The notes under the pieces were generated by a model. That model saw only the letters and a list, made by a program, of their open reading frames with translations. It made no database searches and was not told the DNA's origin. Positions 27,492-36,495 of a DNA stretch of 64,000 nt are shown piece by piece. The stretch spans positions 1 through 64,000 of the forward strand of contig JAFGJW010000006.1 of the NCBI GenBank assembly GCA_016928835.1. The letters are read 5' to 3'. The position numbers were made by a program, and so were the translations under genes. Numbering within the stretch: position 1 is the stretch's first letter; the number at the start of each line of letters is the position of its first letter. This DNA comes from Candidatus Woesearchaeota archaeon (GTDB lineage Archaea; Nanobdellota; Nanobdellia; Woesearchaeales; GW2011-AR15).

Positions 27492-29015
27492 ATGTCTCTT
27501 TTAGGATATCTTGTTAAATTTATGTCTGTAGAACTGATGGAGAAATATATTAGATATAGAAGTAAGGATCCAAAAAAACTTGAAAAACAGTTGCTTAATG
27601 CGAATCCAGAATTTCTGCAGCTGTTAAGTCAAAAAAAAGCTTTATATATTTTTAATAAGGCTGTGAATGAAATTGAATTATATAAAAAATTTCTTAGAAA
27701 AAACCAGGTTGTAGTTCAAAGTATAAAAACCATTGCTGATTTTAGAAAAAAAATTCCAATTATGGACAAAGAAAATTACATAAAAGAGGCAAAAGACATT
27801 AGAGAGCTGTGCTTTAATAAAGACATTAGCAAAATAAATATTCTTTTTGAGAGCTCTGGCTATACCGGGAAACCAAGTATCTGGCCAAAGACAAAGGAAG
27901 AAGAGGAACAGGAAAAAAAATATGTTACAGTCGGTCTTGATATTATTTACAAAACCTATGACAAAAGAACTCTTTTTATTAATACTTTTGCTCTTGGAAG
28001 CTGGGTTACTGGAGTGGAATTAGCAAGAATAAGTGATGGCCACTGCACGCTTATTAACCCAGGACCAAATGAAGGGGAGGTATATGAGATTATTAAGAAT
28101 TTCAGCAAAGATTTTGACCAATTTATTATAGCCGGCTATCCACCATTTATTAAAAATCTTATCGACAAAGGGGGGAGTATTATTAACTGGAAAGAACACA
28201 CAATTCATTTTTTATTGGGTGCTGAAGGCATGCCTGAAGAATTGAGAGATTATATCTTTGAGCAGGTGGGAGAAAAAGCAATTGTAATGTCAGGTTATGG
28301 CGCTTCAGATATCGGAATTACTGGCATTAATGAAACCAAAGAGACTGTTTTAATTAGGAGACTAGCAAGAGATAATCCGCAATTTAACAAAGAAATTTTT
28401 AACGGTCATCATAGAAGTCTCCCGATGTTATTCCAATATGACCCATTAAGTTATTTTATAGAAGTCAATGAGAAAAATGAATTGGTCTTCACAACTATTA
28501 ATATAAACATAGCAATGCCATTAATCAGGTACAATCTTAAAGACACAGGCGGTGTTATCAGTTATGACAAGATGACAGATGTTCTTAAAAGGCATAAAAT
28601 TGATATTAAGTTTGAGTTCCCTTTTCCCTTTATGTATCTAATAGGGAGAAGCGACGGGGCCATTAATTTTTTTGGTTCATTAGTTTATCCCAATTTTATT
28701 AATGGTGTGATATATAAAAATAAAAAATTGAGATCAAAAACAACGAATAACTTCAAACTTAGTGTTAAATATGACAAAGAACATAAGCCAATTCTTTCAA
28801 TAGATATCCAACTAAAAAAGGGAGTAAAAAAGAGTAAAATGTTAAGCAGGTCTTTTGAAAGGCTAATTGAATCTGAAATGTTTGATAAAATTGAAGACTT
28901 GCTTCCAAAGAAAAAATTATTAAGCAAGATGTATAAACAGAGTATTATTAAGGTTCGATTATATTCATTTGATAAATACCCTTATATTAGCGGAATAAAG
29001 ATAAAATATAAATGA
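27492..29015 (+). CDS. PaaK/phenylacetate-CoA-ligase-like AMP-binding protein
   Basis: 507 residues. N-terminal region resembles the PaaK family (helical segment with LYKKFLRKN), the phosphate loop reads ESSGYTGKPSIWPKT, and the adenylate-binding part LLGAEGMPEELRDYI...MSGYGASDIG is present. Members adenylate a carboxylate and pass it to CoA or another acceptor. Acceptor and acid are unknown. The 4-nt ATGA overlap with the decarboxylase gene suggests a joint role, perhaps in lipid modification (inference). Confidence 0.75.
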   Translation: MSLLGYLVKFMSVELMEKYIRYRSKDPKKLEKQLLNANPEFLQLLSQKKALYIFNKAVNEIELYKKFLRKNQVVVQSIKTIADFRKKIPIMDKENYIKEAKDIRELCFNKDISKINILFESSGYTGKPSIWPKTKEEEEQEKKYVTVGLDIIYKTYDKRTLFINTFALGSWVTGVELARISDGHCTLINPGPNEGEVYEIIKNFSKDFDQFIIAGYPPFIKNLIDKGGSIINWKEHTIHFLLGAEGMPEELRDYIFEQVGEKAIVMSGYGASDIGITGINETKETVLIRRLARDNPQFNKEIFNGHHRSLPMLFQYDPLSYFIEVNEKNELVFTTININIAMPLIRYNLKDTGGVISYDKMTDVLKRHKIDIKFEFPFPFMYLIGRSDGAINFFGSLVYPNFINGVIYKNKKLRSKTTNNFKLSVKYDKEHKPILSIDIQLKKGVKKSKMLSRSFERLIESEMFDKIEDLLPKKKLLSKMYKQSIIKVRLYSFDKYPYISGIKIKYK

Positions 29016-29695
29016 TATCCAATTTGCTGTTCATTGTTGCCATTGTTATTATCGTTTTTCTAGTCTGGAAATTCTTATGGTTTGAAAGAGATCCAAAGAG
29101 AGCAATTCCCGGAGAGGAGAATATTATTGTCTCTCCTGCTGATGGGACAGTAGTGTATATAAAAAGTATTGAAAAAAACACTGTTCCCACATTATTTAAA
29201 AATGGAAAACCGATAAGGTTGGATGAAATAACTCATATAAAAGAGAAGATTGAAGCCTCCTATCTAATTGGGATTTTTATGAATCCGTTTAGTGTACATA
29301 TCAATAGGTCTCCGATAGATGGAAAGATATCATCAATAAAACATGATAAACATAAAAATCTGACAATGATAGGAATGCTATTCAAAGTAATTTTTCACAG
29401 GAAAGGATTGCCTGAGAATTACAATTATATATTTCGAAATGAAAGAAACACAATTGTTATTGAAGGACAATTTAAGGTGATAGTAGTCCAAATCGCAGAT
29501 TCCATTATTAATAAAGTTGTATGCTGGAAAAAAGTTGGTGAAACTATCAGGATTGGTGAGAAGATTGGTATGATAAAGATGGGATCACAGGTTGATTTAA
29601 TTATTCCAAAAAAAGTCAAAAATCAGAATATTAAAATTAAAGTAAAAGAAGGGGAGTATATTCACGCAGGTGAAACTATAGTTGGTATGTTTTAG
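29012..29695 (+). CDS. Phosphatidylserine (archaetidylserine) decarboxylase-like protein
   Basis: 227 residues. One N-terminal membrane helix, then the family pattern VSPADGTVVYI, FMNPFSVHINRSPIDGKI, RNERN and finally MGSQVDLIIP, where the G-S bond is the self-cleavage point that creates the pyruvoyl cofactor in this family. The short form matches archaeal/bacterial type II decarboxylases. In Archaea the likely substrate is archaetidylserine. The third gene of the operon from 26814. Confidence 0.82.
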   Translation: MISNLLFIVAIVIIVFLVWKFLWFERDPKRAIPGEENIIVSPADGTVVYIKSIEKNTVPTLFKNGKPIRLDEITHIKEKIEASYLIGIFMNPFSVHINRSPIDGKISSIKHDKHKNLTMIGMLFKVIFHRKGLPENYNYIFRNERNTIVIEGQFKVIVVQIADSIINKVVCWKKVGETIRIGEKIGMIKMGSQVDLIIPKKVKNQNIKIKVKEGEYIHAGETIVGMF

Positions 29696-29731
29696 TGTGG
29701 ATTTAAATATAACTATTTCTTACTGTTCCGC

Positions 29732-31717
29732 ATGGAACCAGATTTGTTTGCAAAAGAAGTCTGTACTGTAAATACAAGTCAGCTTGTATGGTTGGTACGG
29801 GCTAATCATGGCCAGGCGGGGATAAGCCAGTTATTAGAAAGGCTTGGTAGTATATCTGAGGACTATTTAAGAGCTACAGAAAATTGGATTTCCTTAGAGG
29901 CATTATTTAGATTATTTGATAATCTACATACGATCTACAGTAATCCAAGCCCCCAATTATTCTTTAATCTAGGAATGGATGTGCAGGCTACACAAGGGGG
30001 AGCATTGGTCACAATTGTCAAATGGGTTGGTACGCCTGAAGCAGTCATTAGGAGCAGCCCAAGTTATAATCGTAGATTTAATGAAGATCAAGAGATAGAA
30101 GTGGTTGAACTTGGAAGAGGACATGCTTTAATTGCCAATTTTTTTCGTCCAGATTATTTTGAGAGAGAAAGGTTAGACCAATGTTATTGGACCAGAGGGA
30201 TACTTGCTGGTGCACCCAGCATATTCGGACAAAAACCAGCAAAAGTCAGAGAGATTGCATGTTCATTTAGACTTGAAGAGATACTGAAGCGAGATTATGC
30301 TTATTTAGATTTAAGCGTTGAAGAGAAAGACGGCCGGATTTATATTAATAGTGAGGAATATGCACATAGAGTTGCTCTAGCATTTCGAGAGTGCAACCCC
30401 CTGTTCTTAAGTGCAAGAGATACTCCTCAAGGAATAGAGAAGGGAACAAGACAGGTCCTTTCAGGCGGTTATCAGGAAATTGGCGAATCAGATGAATTTG
30501 TTGGATATGTGGTAACAAAAACATTGAATATAGATGGAGAGGCAATAATTAAAGAAGGTGAGATTTACAATGCCCCCTATTGCCTCTATGAATTAACTTG
30601 GGAACCGGTCTCTATATGGAGAAGGCTATATCAGAAAACAATAGGAAGAATCCCTCTGTTTTTTGGACGGATAAGAGAATTAGAGGATTTATTAGACAAA
30701 TACGAAGGACTGGTTGATACGTTGGAGAGAAAAGTCCAGGAACGAACAGCAGAACTGGAAACAGAGAAGCTTAGAACAGAAGCTGCTCTTCACAATCTAG
30801 AACAAGCAACACAGAGACTTATACAGTTAGAAACTGAGATTACACTTAGGGGATATGCTGCGGCCCACAGACATGAATGGAATACACATCTAATGATACT
30901 TCGTGCATTCGCTGAAATTCTAAGTGATATTAGCGATTATTTTTCAAGATTATATTTAAGCGGTGCAGATATGTGTGGATTCATATCAAGGGAGCAGCTT
31001 GAGCAGCTTGCCAATGCACGTGAAGCAGCCATGAGATATGGGCAGGCAGCAGCAGAATATGCTACAATGACAGGTACTCCAATCCATAAAAGACTGGCAC
31101 AGTGTGTCAAAAGCATTATAGGCGAGTTAGATACTCTGTCCCAATTATCAGAAGAATTAAAAACCGATTCTGACCCCTCTAGGGTTCATTTAATACCTGA
31201 AAGGATAGAGAAGACTATTGAATTAGCATTATACACTTATACCGAAGCAATGAAACAGCAAGGTGTTCCTGAAATCACCACTGAGATAGATTACCCCCCT
31301 AACCTCCCAATGGTTCTCTACAACCGGCCAAAAATTTATCAGGCTTTGTTGCTTCACTTAAGAAACGCATATCAGTCTATTCTAAAAAGAATGCAAGAAA
31401 GCGGATACAGTGATGACAAGCCAAGAATCTCAGTGCATATATGCTGTGATATAGGCAGTCAATCCGAAGAGCAGAGAGTTTATATAACAATTAGCGATAA
31501 CGGAACAGGCATAGCTGATGAAGATCTATCTAAAATATTCGAACGGTTTTACTCAACAACAGACATGGGAACTGGGATAGGGTTGGCATTGGCAAAAGAG
31601 ATTATTGAAGTAACGCACAAAGGATTAATATATGCAAGAAGCAGATTAGGAAAGGGTTCTGAATTTATCTGGGAACTTCCGGTATATCACAACCCAGTAT
31701 ATCAAGAGGTGGAATAG
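29732..31717 (+). CDS. Sensor histidine kinase with unassigned N-terminal sensor domain
   Basis: 661 residues, soluble. Residues 1-300 form a sensor region I cannot place firmly; the run RPDYFERERLDQCYWTRGIL followed by GAPSIFG recalls V4R/HNOB-like ligand domains. A coiled coil (about 320-375) leads to the H-box AAHRHEWNTHLMILRAFAEI (H379/H381), an N-box (LLLHLRNAYQSI), a G1 box (DNGTGI) and a G2 box (GTGIGLAL). Lysine-poor. The last 53 nt overlap antisense with the dehydrogenase-receiver gene, its probable phosphorelay partner. TATA TTTAAATATAAC at 29702-29713. Confidence 0.85.
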   Translation: MEPDLFAKEVCTVNTSQLVWLVRANHGQAGISQLLERLGSISEDYLRATENWISLEALFRLFDNLHTIYSNPSPQLFFNLGMDVQATQGGALVTIVKWVGTPEAVIRSSPSYNRRFNEDQEIEVVELGRGHALIANFFRPDYFERERLDQCYWTRGILAGAPSIFGQKPAKVREIACSFRLEEILKRDYAYLDLSVEEKDGRIYINSEEYAHRVALAFRECNPLFLSARDTPQGIEKGTRQVLSGGYQEIGESDEFVGYVVTKTLNIDGEAIIKEGEIYNAPYCLYELTWEPVSIWRRLYQKTIGRIPLFFGRIRELEDLLDKYEGLVDTLERKVQERTAELETEKLRTEAALHNLEQATQRLIQLETEITLRGYAAAHRHEWNTHLMILRAFAEILSDISDYFSRLYLSGADMCGFISREQLEQLANAREAAMRYGQAAAEYATMTGTPIHKRLAQCVKSIIGELDTLSQLSEELKTDSDPSRVHLIPERIEKTIELALYTYTEAMKQQGVPEITTEIDYPPNLPMVLYNRPKIYQALLLHLRNAYQSILKRMQESGYSDDKPRISVHICCDIGSQSEEQRVYITISDNGTGIADEDLSKIFERFYSTTDMGTGIGLALAKEIIEVTHKGLIYARSRLGKGSEFIWELPVYHNPVYQEVE

Positions 31718-33413
31718 GAGTTATGTCACCTGCTGTCTCTATCTCTTGAAATACTTGAAGCAGTTGTCCAGAAGAAAGGCTATCATAAGTAGGTTCAATT
31801 GGTACTATTCCCTCATCTTTTCTTAAGAGTATTGATCTAACAGCACGGTATAAAGCATCTAGCACATCTTTTCTGCTTTTTTCAACGAATGCATAAAAGT
31901 GACCAACTGCCTCCTCAACTGCTTCTTTAGTTGCCTCTCCACTCAGGATAATTGCTTCAGGAGTAAACCTTGTTCGAGCGCCATTGATTTCTCTCATGAA
32001 AAAGTCAATGCCTGTTTCATCAGAGGGATTGGGGCTCAATTTATAGTCAACAATAATCACATCATATATTGCCCCAGGTGTCTGTAGCAACCTTCTTGCC
32101 TTATCAACATTAGGGGCGGAATCCACTTGAAAAGAATTAAAGAGTGACAAGCTTTCATCTCTTTGGAGACGCTCAAGTAATATCTGTTCAATTGGTTTAC
32201 AGGGCCCATAAACATCCTCTAACCACAGTATTCTCCTTGTCCTTTTATTTTTAGCATAAGCAAGAACAGTTGAACCAAGCCTGCGTAAAATTCCAACATT
32301 TCTTTCAAACAATCCCTGCTCCCTCTCACTTAATAAAGGGGTACCTGGTTTCAATCTTCCACCTTCCCATTCTGTTGACCAGCCATACACCAAGTTTGCT
32401 TCTAAATTGAATGATCCAACTACTAGCTCCCTACCCTGGTTCTGGTCAGGAAATAAAAGGAAGTGCAGCAGAGTAAGCACTTCAGGTACAACTTGTTCTG
32501 TTGTTCTTCCCTGGCCTTTCATTATATGTGTTCCTTCCTCAGCAATAATTAAATCCAGTGAATCAAGTATATCTTCAGTTATTTGCATTCCAGCACGAAT
32601 TTCTGGAAGTCGTGGTACCTGAGCTCTTTGGTTGTATTGAATGATTCTCGGATTGTAGGAGGCAGCTGATTGTGAGAGGGTTCTGCCAATAATTGGTTCT
32701 CCATTCAATGATGCGCCGCTCCAATGGGTAAACATCGCAGAACCATGCATGCCTAATACATGTGCTTCTAAAGCTGAGTAATTCTCAAGTGTTCTTGGTA
32801 AACCCAATAAATCTAAGATAATGTATGTTGCTCTTGTTGTATCCATAATATGCCCAACAGAATAGAACTTTCGTGGGTCTGGTCCTAGGACTTCAGGATT
32901 GTTGCTATACAAGGATTTTTGAATATTAAAGGAAGCCCAAGTCATTACATCAGAAGGGTTTGTAAGATATAATTGAAGCCCTTGATAGCCTATACTACTG
33001 AGTCCTGCAGCAACATTATGAAGTAAGAAACTATCTACTTGAGCACTGGCAGCTCTTGCTTGCTCGAAATTACCACTTCCCAAAAGATCAGTCTGGGCAG
33101 TATAATCTCCTTGGACACACACAACAACTGCATCTGTGCCATTTATTCCTATTCCATTTTCCAGTGAATTGTCGATTTCATCATAGTCACCTACAACTCC
33201 TATTCGCCTCTCGCCATCGAACCTTTCCACATAATCAAGCGCACCTTCAACGCTTTGACGGAATGACTCTGCTACGCTTCTGGTTCGGTTTAGAAGAACT
33301 ACTTTGTAACCTTGGAGAAGCATTCCTTGTGAAATAGCTTTACCATTGACCCCTGTACCAATTATACCAATTGTGTACCCGTTTTCTGGTATGTAAGCCT
33401 GAGCAAGTGTCAT
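31665..33413 (-). CDS. Lactate/malate-dehydrogenase-like protein fused to a response-regulator receiver domain
   Basis: 582 residues from the ATG at 33413, which follows a TATA box at the right distance; a GTG at 33443 adds 10 residues. Residues about 13-370 match the LDH/MDH family: Rossmann GIIGTGVNG, DAVVVCVQG, TNPSD (N152), IMDTTR (D191, R194) and the catalytic-histidine loop LGMHGSAMFTHWSGA (H223). Residues about 400-525 form a REC domain: acidic ILWLED, phospho-acceptor D456 in IIVDYKL, ILSGEAT, and conserved K512 in FVEKS. I know of no standard protein with this pairing. Confidence 0.85.
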   Translation of the reverse strand: MTLAQAYIPENGYTIGIIGTGVNGKAISQGMLLQGYKVVLLNRTRSVAESFRQSVEGALDYVERFDGERRIGVVGDYDEIDNSLENGIGINGTDAVVVCVQGDYTAQTDLLGSGNFEQARAASAQVDSFLLHNVAAGLSSIGYQGLQLYLTNPSDVMTWASFNIQKSLYSNNPEVLGPDPRKFYSVGHIMDTTRATYIILDLLGLPRTLENYSALEAHVLGMHGSAMFTHWSGASLNGEPIIGRTLSQSAASYNPRIIQYNQRAQVPRLPEIRAGMQITEDILDSLDLIIAEEGTHIMKGQGRTTEQVVPEVLTLLHFLLFPDQNQGRELVVGSFNLEANLVYGWSTEWEGGRLKPGTPLLSEREQGLFERNVGILRRLGSTVLAYAKNKRTRRILWLEDVYGPCKPIEQILLERLQRDESLSLFNSFQVDSAPNVDKARRLLQTPGAIYDVIIVDYKLSPNPSDETGIDFFMREINGARTRFTPEAIILSGEATKEAVEEAVGHFYAFVEKSRKDVLDALYRAVRSILLRKDEGIVPIEPTYDSLSSGQLLQVFQEIETAGDITPIPPLDILGCDIPEVPR

Positions 33414-33460
33414 TTTCCTAAGAACCCTCTTTAGTTTTATCACTCATAAGGAATCATCTA

Positions 33461-33471
33461 ATATATTTAAA
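33461..33471 (-). promoter_or_regulatory. TATA box of the dehydrogenase-receiver gene
   Basis: On the minus strand TTTAAATATAT precedes the ATG at 33413 by about 48 nt and the upstream GTG by 18 nt. A start of transcription near 33440 would exclude the GTG, which supports the ATG start and an independent promoter for this gene. Confidence 0.5.
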
Positions 33472-33507
33472 CATTTTTGTTGGGTACATATAATAAACCA
33501 TTTTCAT

Positions 33508-35049
33508 TTATTGGCGATAGCATGCAGCAGGAACACCAAAAAGATTGGCAAGCATATTTTGCGAACAATGCAGCTCTCTCCAGTCATACTGTGTGATTCT
33601 TTCCGTGCCTGCAACATCTCCAGGTTCAACAATAGATGCTCTATGCGAATTTTTTTCAAGGAATGGACATAGTATTTCTCTTTCTGCTTGACTAAGACCA
33701 ACAGCAACTGCATAGATATGTTTATCAGAAGATGATGCTGCTAATTGTTGTGCAAGATTTTCCCTTAATGACTGTGGTCCTGAATAGGGACAGACCAATA
33801 GCATTCTTGCAGGCACCTCTGTTGCCAGAATATCTACAGCATTAATTGGTACTCCTAAAGCCAGAAGTGTGTTAATATGGTTAGGCTGCTTTTCAGGGTC
33901 AATTTTTCCGTATCGCCCAATATTAGGGTCCAAAAGAGAAATTGCCTGCCAGATCTCTGCAACCTCTTCTACAAGTTCTGCAGGATATAATCTCTGCTGA
34001 GGGCGAAAACGCCTGCGTGCTTCAAGTAAATGTGTGCTTACTTGACCATATGCAGAATCATGCGCATAAATATTCTGCAAAGACAGACAGGAATTTCCAG
34101 CATGAGCATATGCAAATCTCAATGCAATTTCAGCTGCTTTTTCAATTTGCTCTGGTGTTGCATCAGACCCGATTATTAGAACGGGAAAATGGTCTTTGTA
34201 GAAAAAATGTCCTCTAGTGCCCTGTAATACTTCTGATAAGGTGTCAAGAGTTGTTTTTGAACCAAAATATATTCCCCCACAAGTTGTTTCTTGAACAGTG
34301 CCATCAAAAAGATTTAGAAATTTTGGCAGCAATGGCGCGTCCCATCTTCTCTGGGAGCTCCAGGTCAGCCAGTTAAATACCTGTTCAGAAGATTGAGGCA
34401 CACAATATTGCATCAAATCATGCGGAAGGTTATCTGAACTTGAAGATCTAAAAACAATTGATGCTTGATGGCCATTTTTGCAGGCTTGCGCCAGAATCCC
34501 ATAATAGAACATAATTGTGGTCTCATAAATTCCAAGCTGGCCAGAGGTCCATACACAAAGTCTTTCAGGAATTTCATGGGATTCAAAAAAAGATTTCAAA
34601 TCCTCAGTCCCCAAGATCTGGCGCAAGGCTTTTTCTCTACTATCTGGATCACGAAGAGGTTCAACAAAATCTCGACCTAATTGTTCAACTTCTAGTTTAA
34701 GGTCCTCAGGATTCATTATTCCATTTAATAGACAATAGTCCCTAACTAAAGATGATTCGTAACCAAGGTTAATTTCTTGAACCAGCGCTTCATGCATTCC
34801 CTGAATATTCTCCACAGCCTGCTCCAGAGTAAATGGATTTGTTTCGTGTTGGGCAGCTCTGCTTTTCATTTCCTTCTCTAGCTGCTGAACGACTGCTGAA
34901 GAATAATGAGTTGAAGGTGTAGCAATCACTGGTTCACCACTCACAAAGCTTAGTATGCCATTATAGCAGCCATATTGTAAACCCAGCCCAGAAGAAGGTT
35001 CAATCTCTCTTCCTTGGATTATTGCATTAAGAGCTCTCACATTGAACAA
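33508..35049 (-). CDS. Aldehyde-dehydrogenase-superfamily protein, LuxC-like acyl reductase
   Basis: 513 residues. The C-terminal two thirds follow the ALDH fold: FYYGILAQACKNGHQASIVFRSS (cofactor region), GGIYFGS, FPVLIIGSDATPEQI and the nucleophile-cysteine motif HAGNSCLSLQNIY. The N-terminal 170 residues are divergent. Paired with a LuxE/PaaK-like gene by a 13-nt overlap, it is best read as a LuxC-type reductase turning an activated acyl group into an aldehyde. A plain aldehyde dehydrogenase is the alternative. Lysine-poor (about 2.7%). Confidence 0.7.
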   Translation of the reverse strand: MFNVRALNAIIQGREIEPSSGLGLQYGCYNGILSFVSGEPVIATPSTHYSSAVVQQLEKEMKSRAAQHETNPFTLEQAVENIQGMHEALVQEINLGYESSLVRDYCLLNGIMNPEDLKLEVEQLGRDFVEPLRDPDSREKALRQILGTEDLKSFFESHEIPERLCVWTSGQLGIYETTIMFYYGILAQACKNGHQASIVFRSSSSDNLPHDLMQYCVPQSSEQVFNWLTWSSQRRWDAPLLPKFLNLFDGTVQETTCGGIYFGSKTTLDTLSEVLQGTRGHFFYKDHFPVLIIGSDATPEQIEKAAEIALRFAYAHAGNSCLSLQNIYAHDSAYGQVSTHLLEARRRFRPQQRLYPAELVEEVAEIWQAISLLDPNIGRYGKIDPEKQPNHINTLLALGVPINAVDILATEVPARMLLVCPYSGPQSLRENLAQQLAASSSDKHIYAVAVGLSQAEREILCPFLEKNSHRASIVEPGDVAGTERITQYDWRELHCSQNMLANLFGVPAACYRQ

Positions 35050-36428
35050 CCCCCTCTTGAAGCTTTTTGACTTAACAGTAGGTTACCTTGGTCATACCCA
35101 CGACTCCTCGCTATCTCTCTATCCACCAACCAAGCTCTTCCATTTGGGTCTAATTTTATAACATAAAGCGCATTGCCTGGTCTAGACCTTACTGCAATTT
35201 TTAATGAAGGAAGAATCAGATATTCTCTTGATTCACGATCATAGTAAGAAGCAGCAACATTAGTCTCATCAACCTCTCCCACATATCCTGGTGCAGCAGG
35301 CCTCCCATCTGGGCCGCTAACCATTGTAAACGTGGGGCCGAGCGGAAATAACCGTAAGGTGCTCATAGCTTCAAGCATATCCTCAACACTGCCTCCATGA
35401 AGTCTGCTGTTCCATTCTGCACAACCTGTAGGGAGGCATCTTGTATTGCCTGAAGATGTGTAGATTAGCTGGATTCCCCGCTCATGCATTCTCCGGAGCT
35501 GAGCATCAGAAATATTGGCACTGGTCATGAGTGCATATCTTAATGTATCAACATTCGCATCTAGCATACCCTCAAAGCCTAGTCCTTTAGCTTTGGCTAT
35601 TGCAGTAGGTGGTGCTGCAGCAAGCTCTGGTTGATATTGCTCCAAGATACCATTCCAGTGTTCTGGAGAACAGCCATCTGGGGCGTCAATAACAGTGATC
35701 CCGTAACCCAGGTAAAGAACATGTCTCCACAGCCAGCCGCCAATGTGTCTTTTGCTAAATGAACACGCAGCATTAGCTACCTTCCCTAATTCAGGAGCAT
35801 GTTTCAAAAGACTCATATATAATGCCTGAACAGATGCCCTCAAATCAGCATTTGGAAATAGAACCAAATAATCTTCCCCGGGACGCTTATTAGTTGTTCC
35901 GCCAGTATATAGTTCTAAAGAAAGGATCATATTGGGATCCAAATCAGTTATTCTGCATTCCAGTTTTCGAGATTCTTCTGAGTAAAGCTCAGCAAGAGGT
36001 GCCGGCAAATCATTTAGCCATGCTTTTCTTCCAAGAGCTCTTGAGTCTGTGGGTGGAATTTTATAAAAATCATCCCATGATTCAATTGGACTCAAAATAG
36101 GGTCAATATCATTATCCTTGCAATGCAGATAAAATGAAGGACACACATGATATGCAAAAGCAACTGCATTTCTGACTAGTTTCAACTGGAGCCTGTCAAT
36201 CGCACTCCAGCCAAGCTGTGGTCCTTGCCCAGGAATTGGATCAAGTCTAGGGTCAGCAAGTGTCCTAAAAGCAAAATTGTCTCTTTGAGAATGAACAGCA
36301 AATTTTTTCCAATATCCAGCAAAATTCCCAAGAGAGATTCTCTGGCCTCCAATCTGTTCTGATTCGTATGGTAAATCAACTCTATCAGTACCAAGTTTTT
36401 CAGCTAACCCACCAAATATTCTCGCCAT
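35037..36428 (-). CDS. LuxE/PaaK-like acyl-adenylating enzyme
   Basis: 463 residues. Family features: the helical entry HVCPSFYLHCKDNDIDPI, DFYKIPPTDSRAL, the phosphate loop ELYTGGTTNKRPGEDYLV (about residue 172) and LRYALMTSANIS followed by YTSSGNTRCLPTG. LuxE and PaaK proteins adenylate a carboxylic acid and pass the acyl group to a thiol. The gene has a strong AGGAGGT Shine-Dalgarno at 36434-36440 and overlaps the LuxC-like start by 13 nt, implying coupled synthesis. Lysine-poor. Confidence 0.72.
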   Translation of the reverse strand: MARIFGGLAEKLGTDRVDLPYESEQIGGQRISLGNFAGYWKKFAVHSQRDNFAFRTLADPRLDPIPGQGPQLGWSAIDRLQLKLVRNAVAFAYHVCPSFYLHCKDNDIDPILSPIESWDDFYKIPPTDSRALGRKAWLNDLPAPLAELYSEESRKLECRITDLDPNMILSLELYTGGTTNKRPGEDYLVLFPNADLRASVQALYMSLLKHAPELGKVANAACSFSKRHIGGWLWRHVLYLGYGITVIDAPDGCSPEHWNGILEQYQPELAAAPPTAIAKAKGLGFEGMLDANVDTLRYALMTSANISDAQLRRMHERGIQLIYTSSGNTRCLPTGCAEWNSRLHGGSVEDMLEAMSTLRLFPLGPTFTMVSGPDGRPAAPGYVGEVDETNVAASYYDRESREYLILPSLKIAVRSRPGNALYVIKLDPNGRAWLVDREIARSRGYDQGNLLLSQKASRGGCSM

Positions 36429-36433
36429 AGTCT

Positions 36434-36440
36434 ACCTCCT
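36434..36440 (-). promoter_or_regulatory. Strong Shine-Dalgarno of the LuxE-like gene
   Basis: AGGAGGT on the minus strand, 5 nt before the ATG at 36428. It fixes this start and contrasts with the leaderless genes elsewhere in the window. Confidence 0.7.
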
Positions 36441-36495
36441 GGTAAATAGCTAAAACAATGTTAAAAAAAGTTATATAAAAATCTATCCTAAAAAA

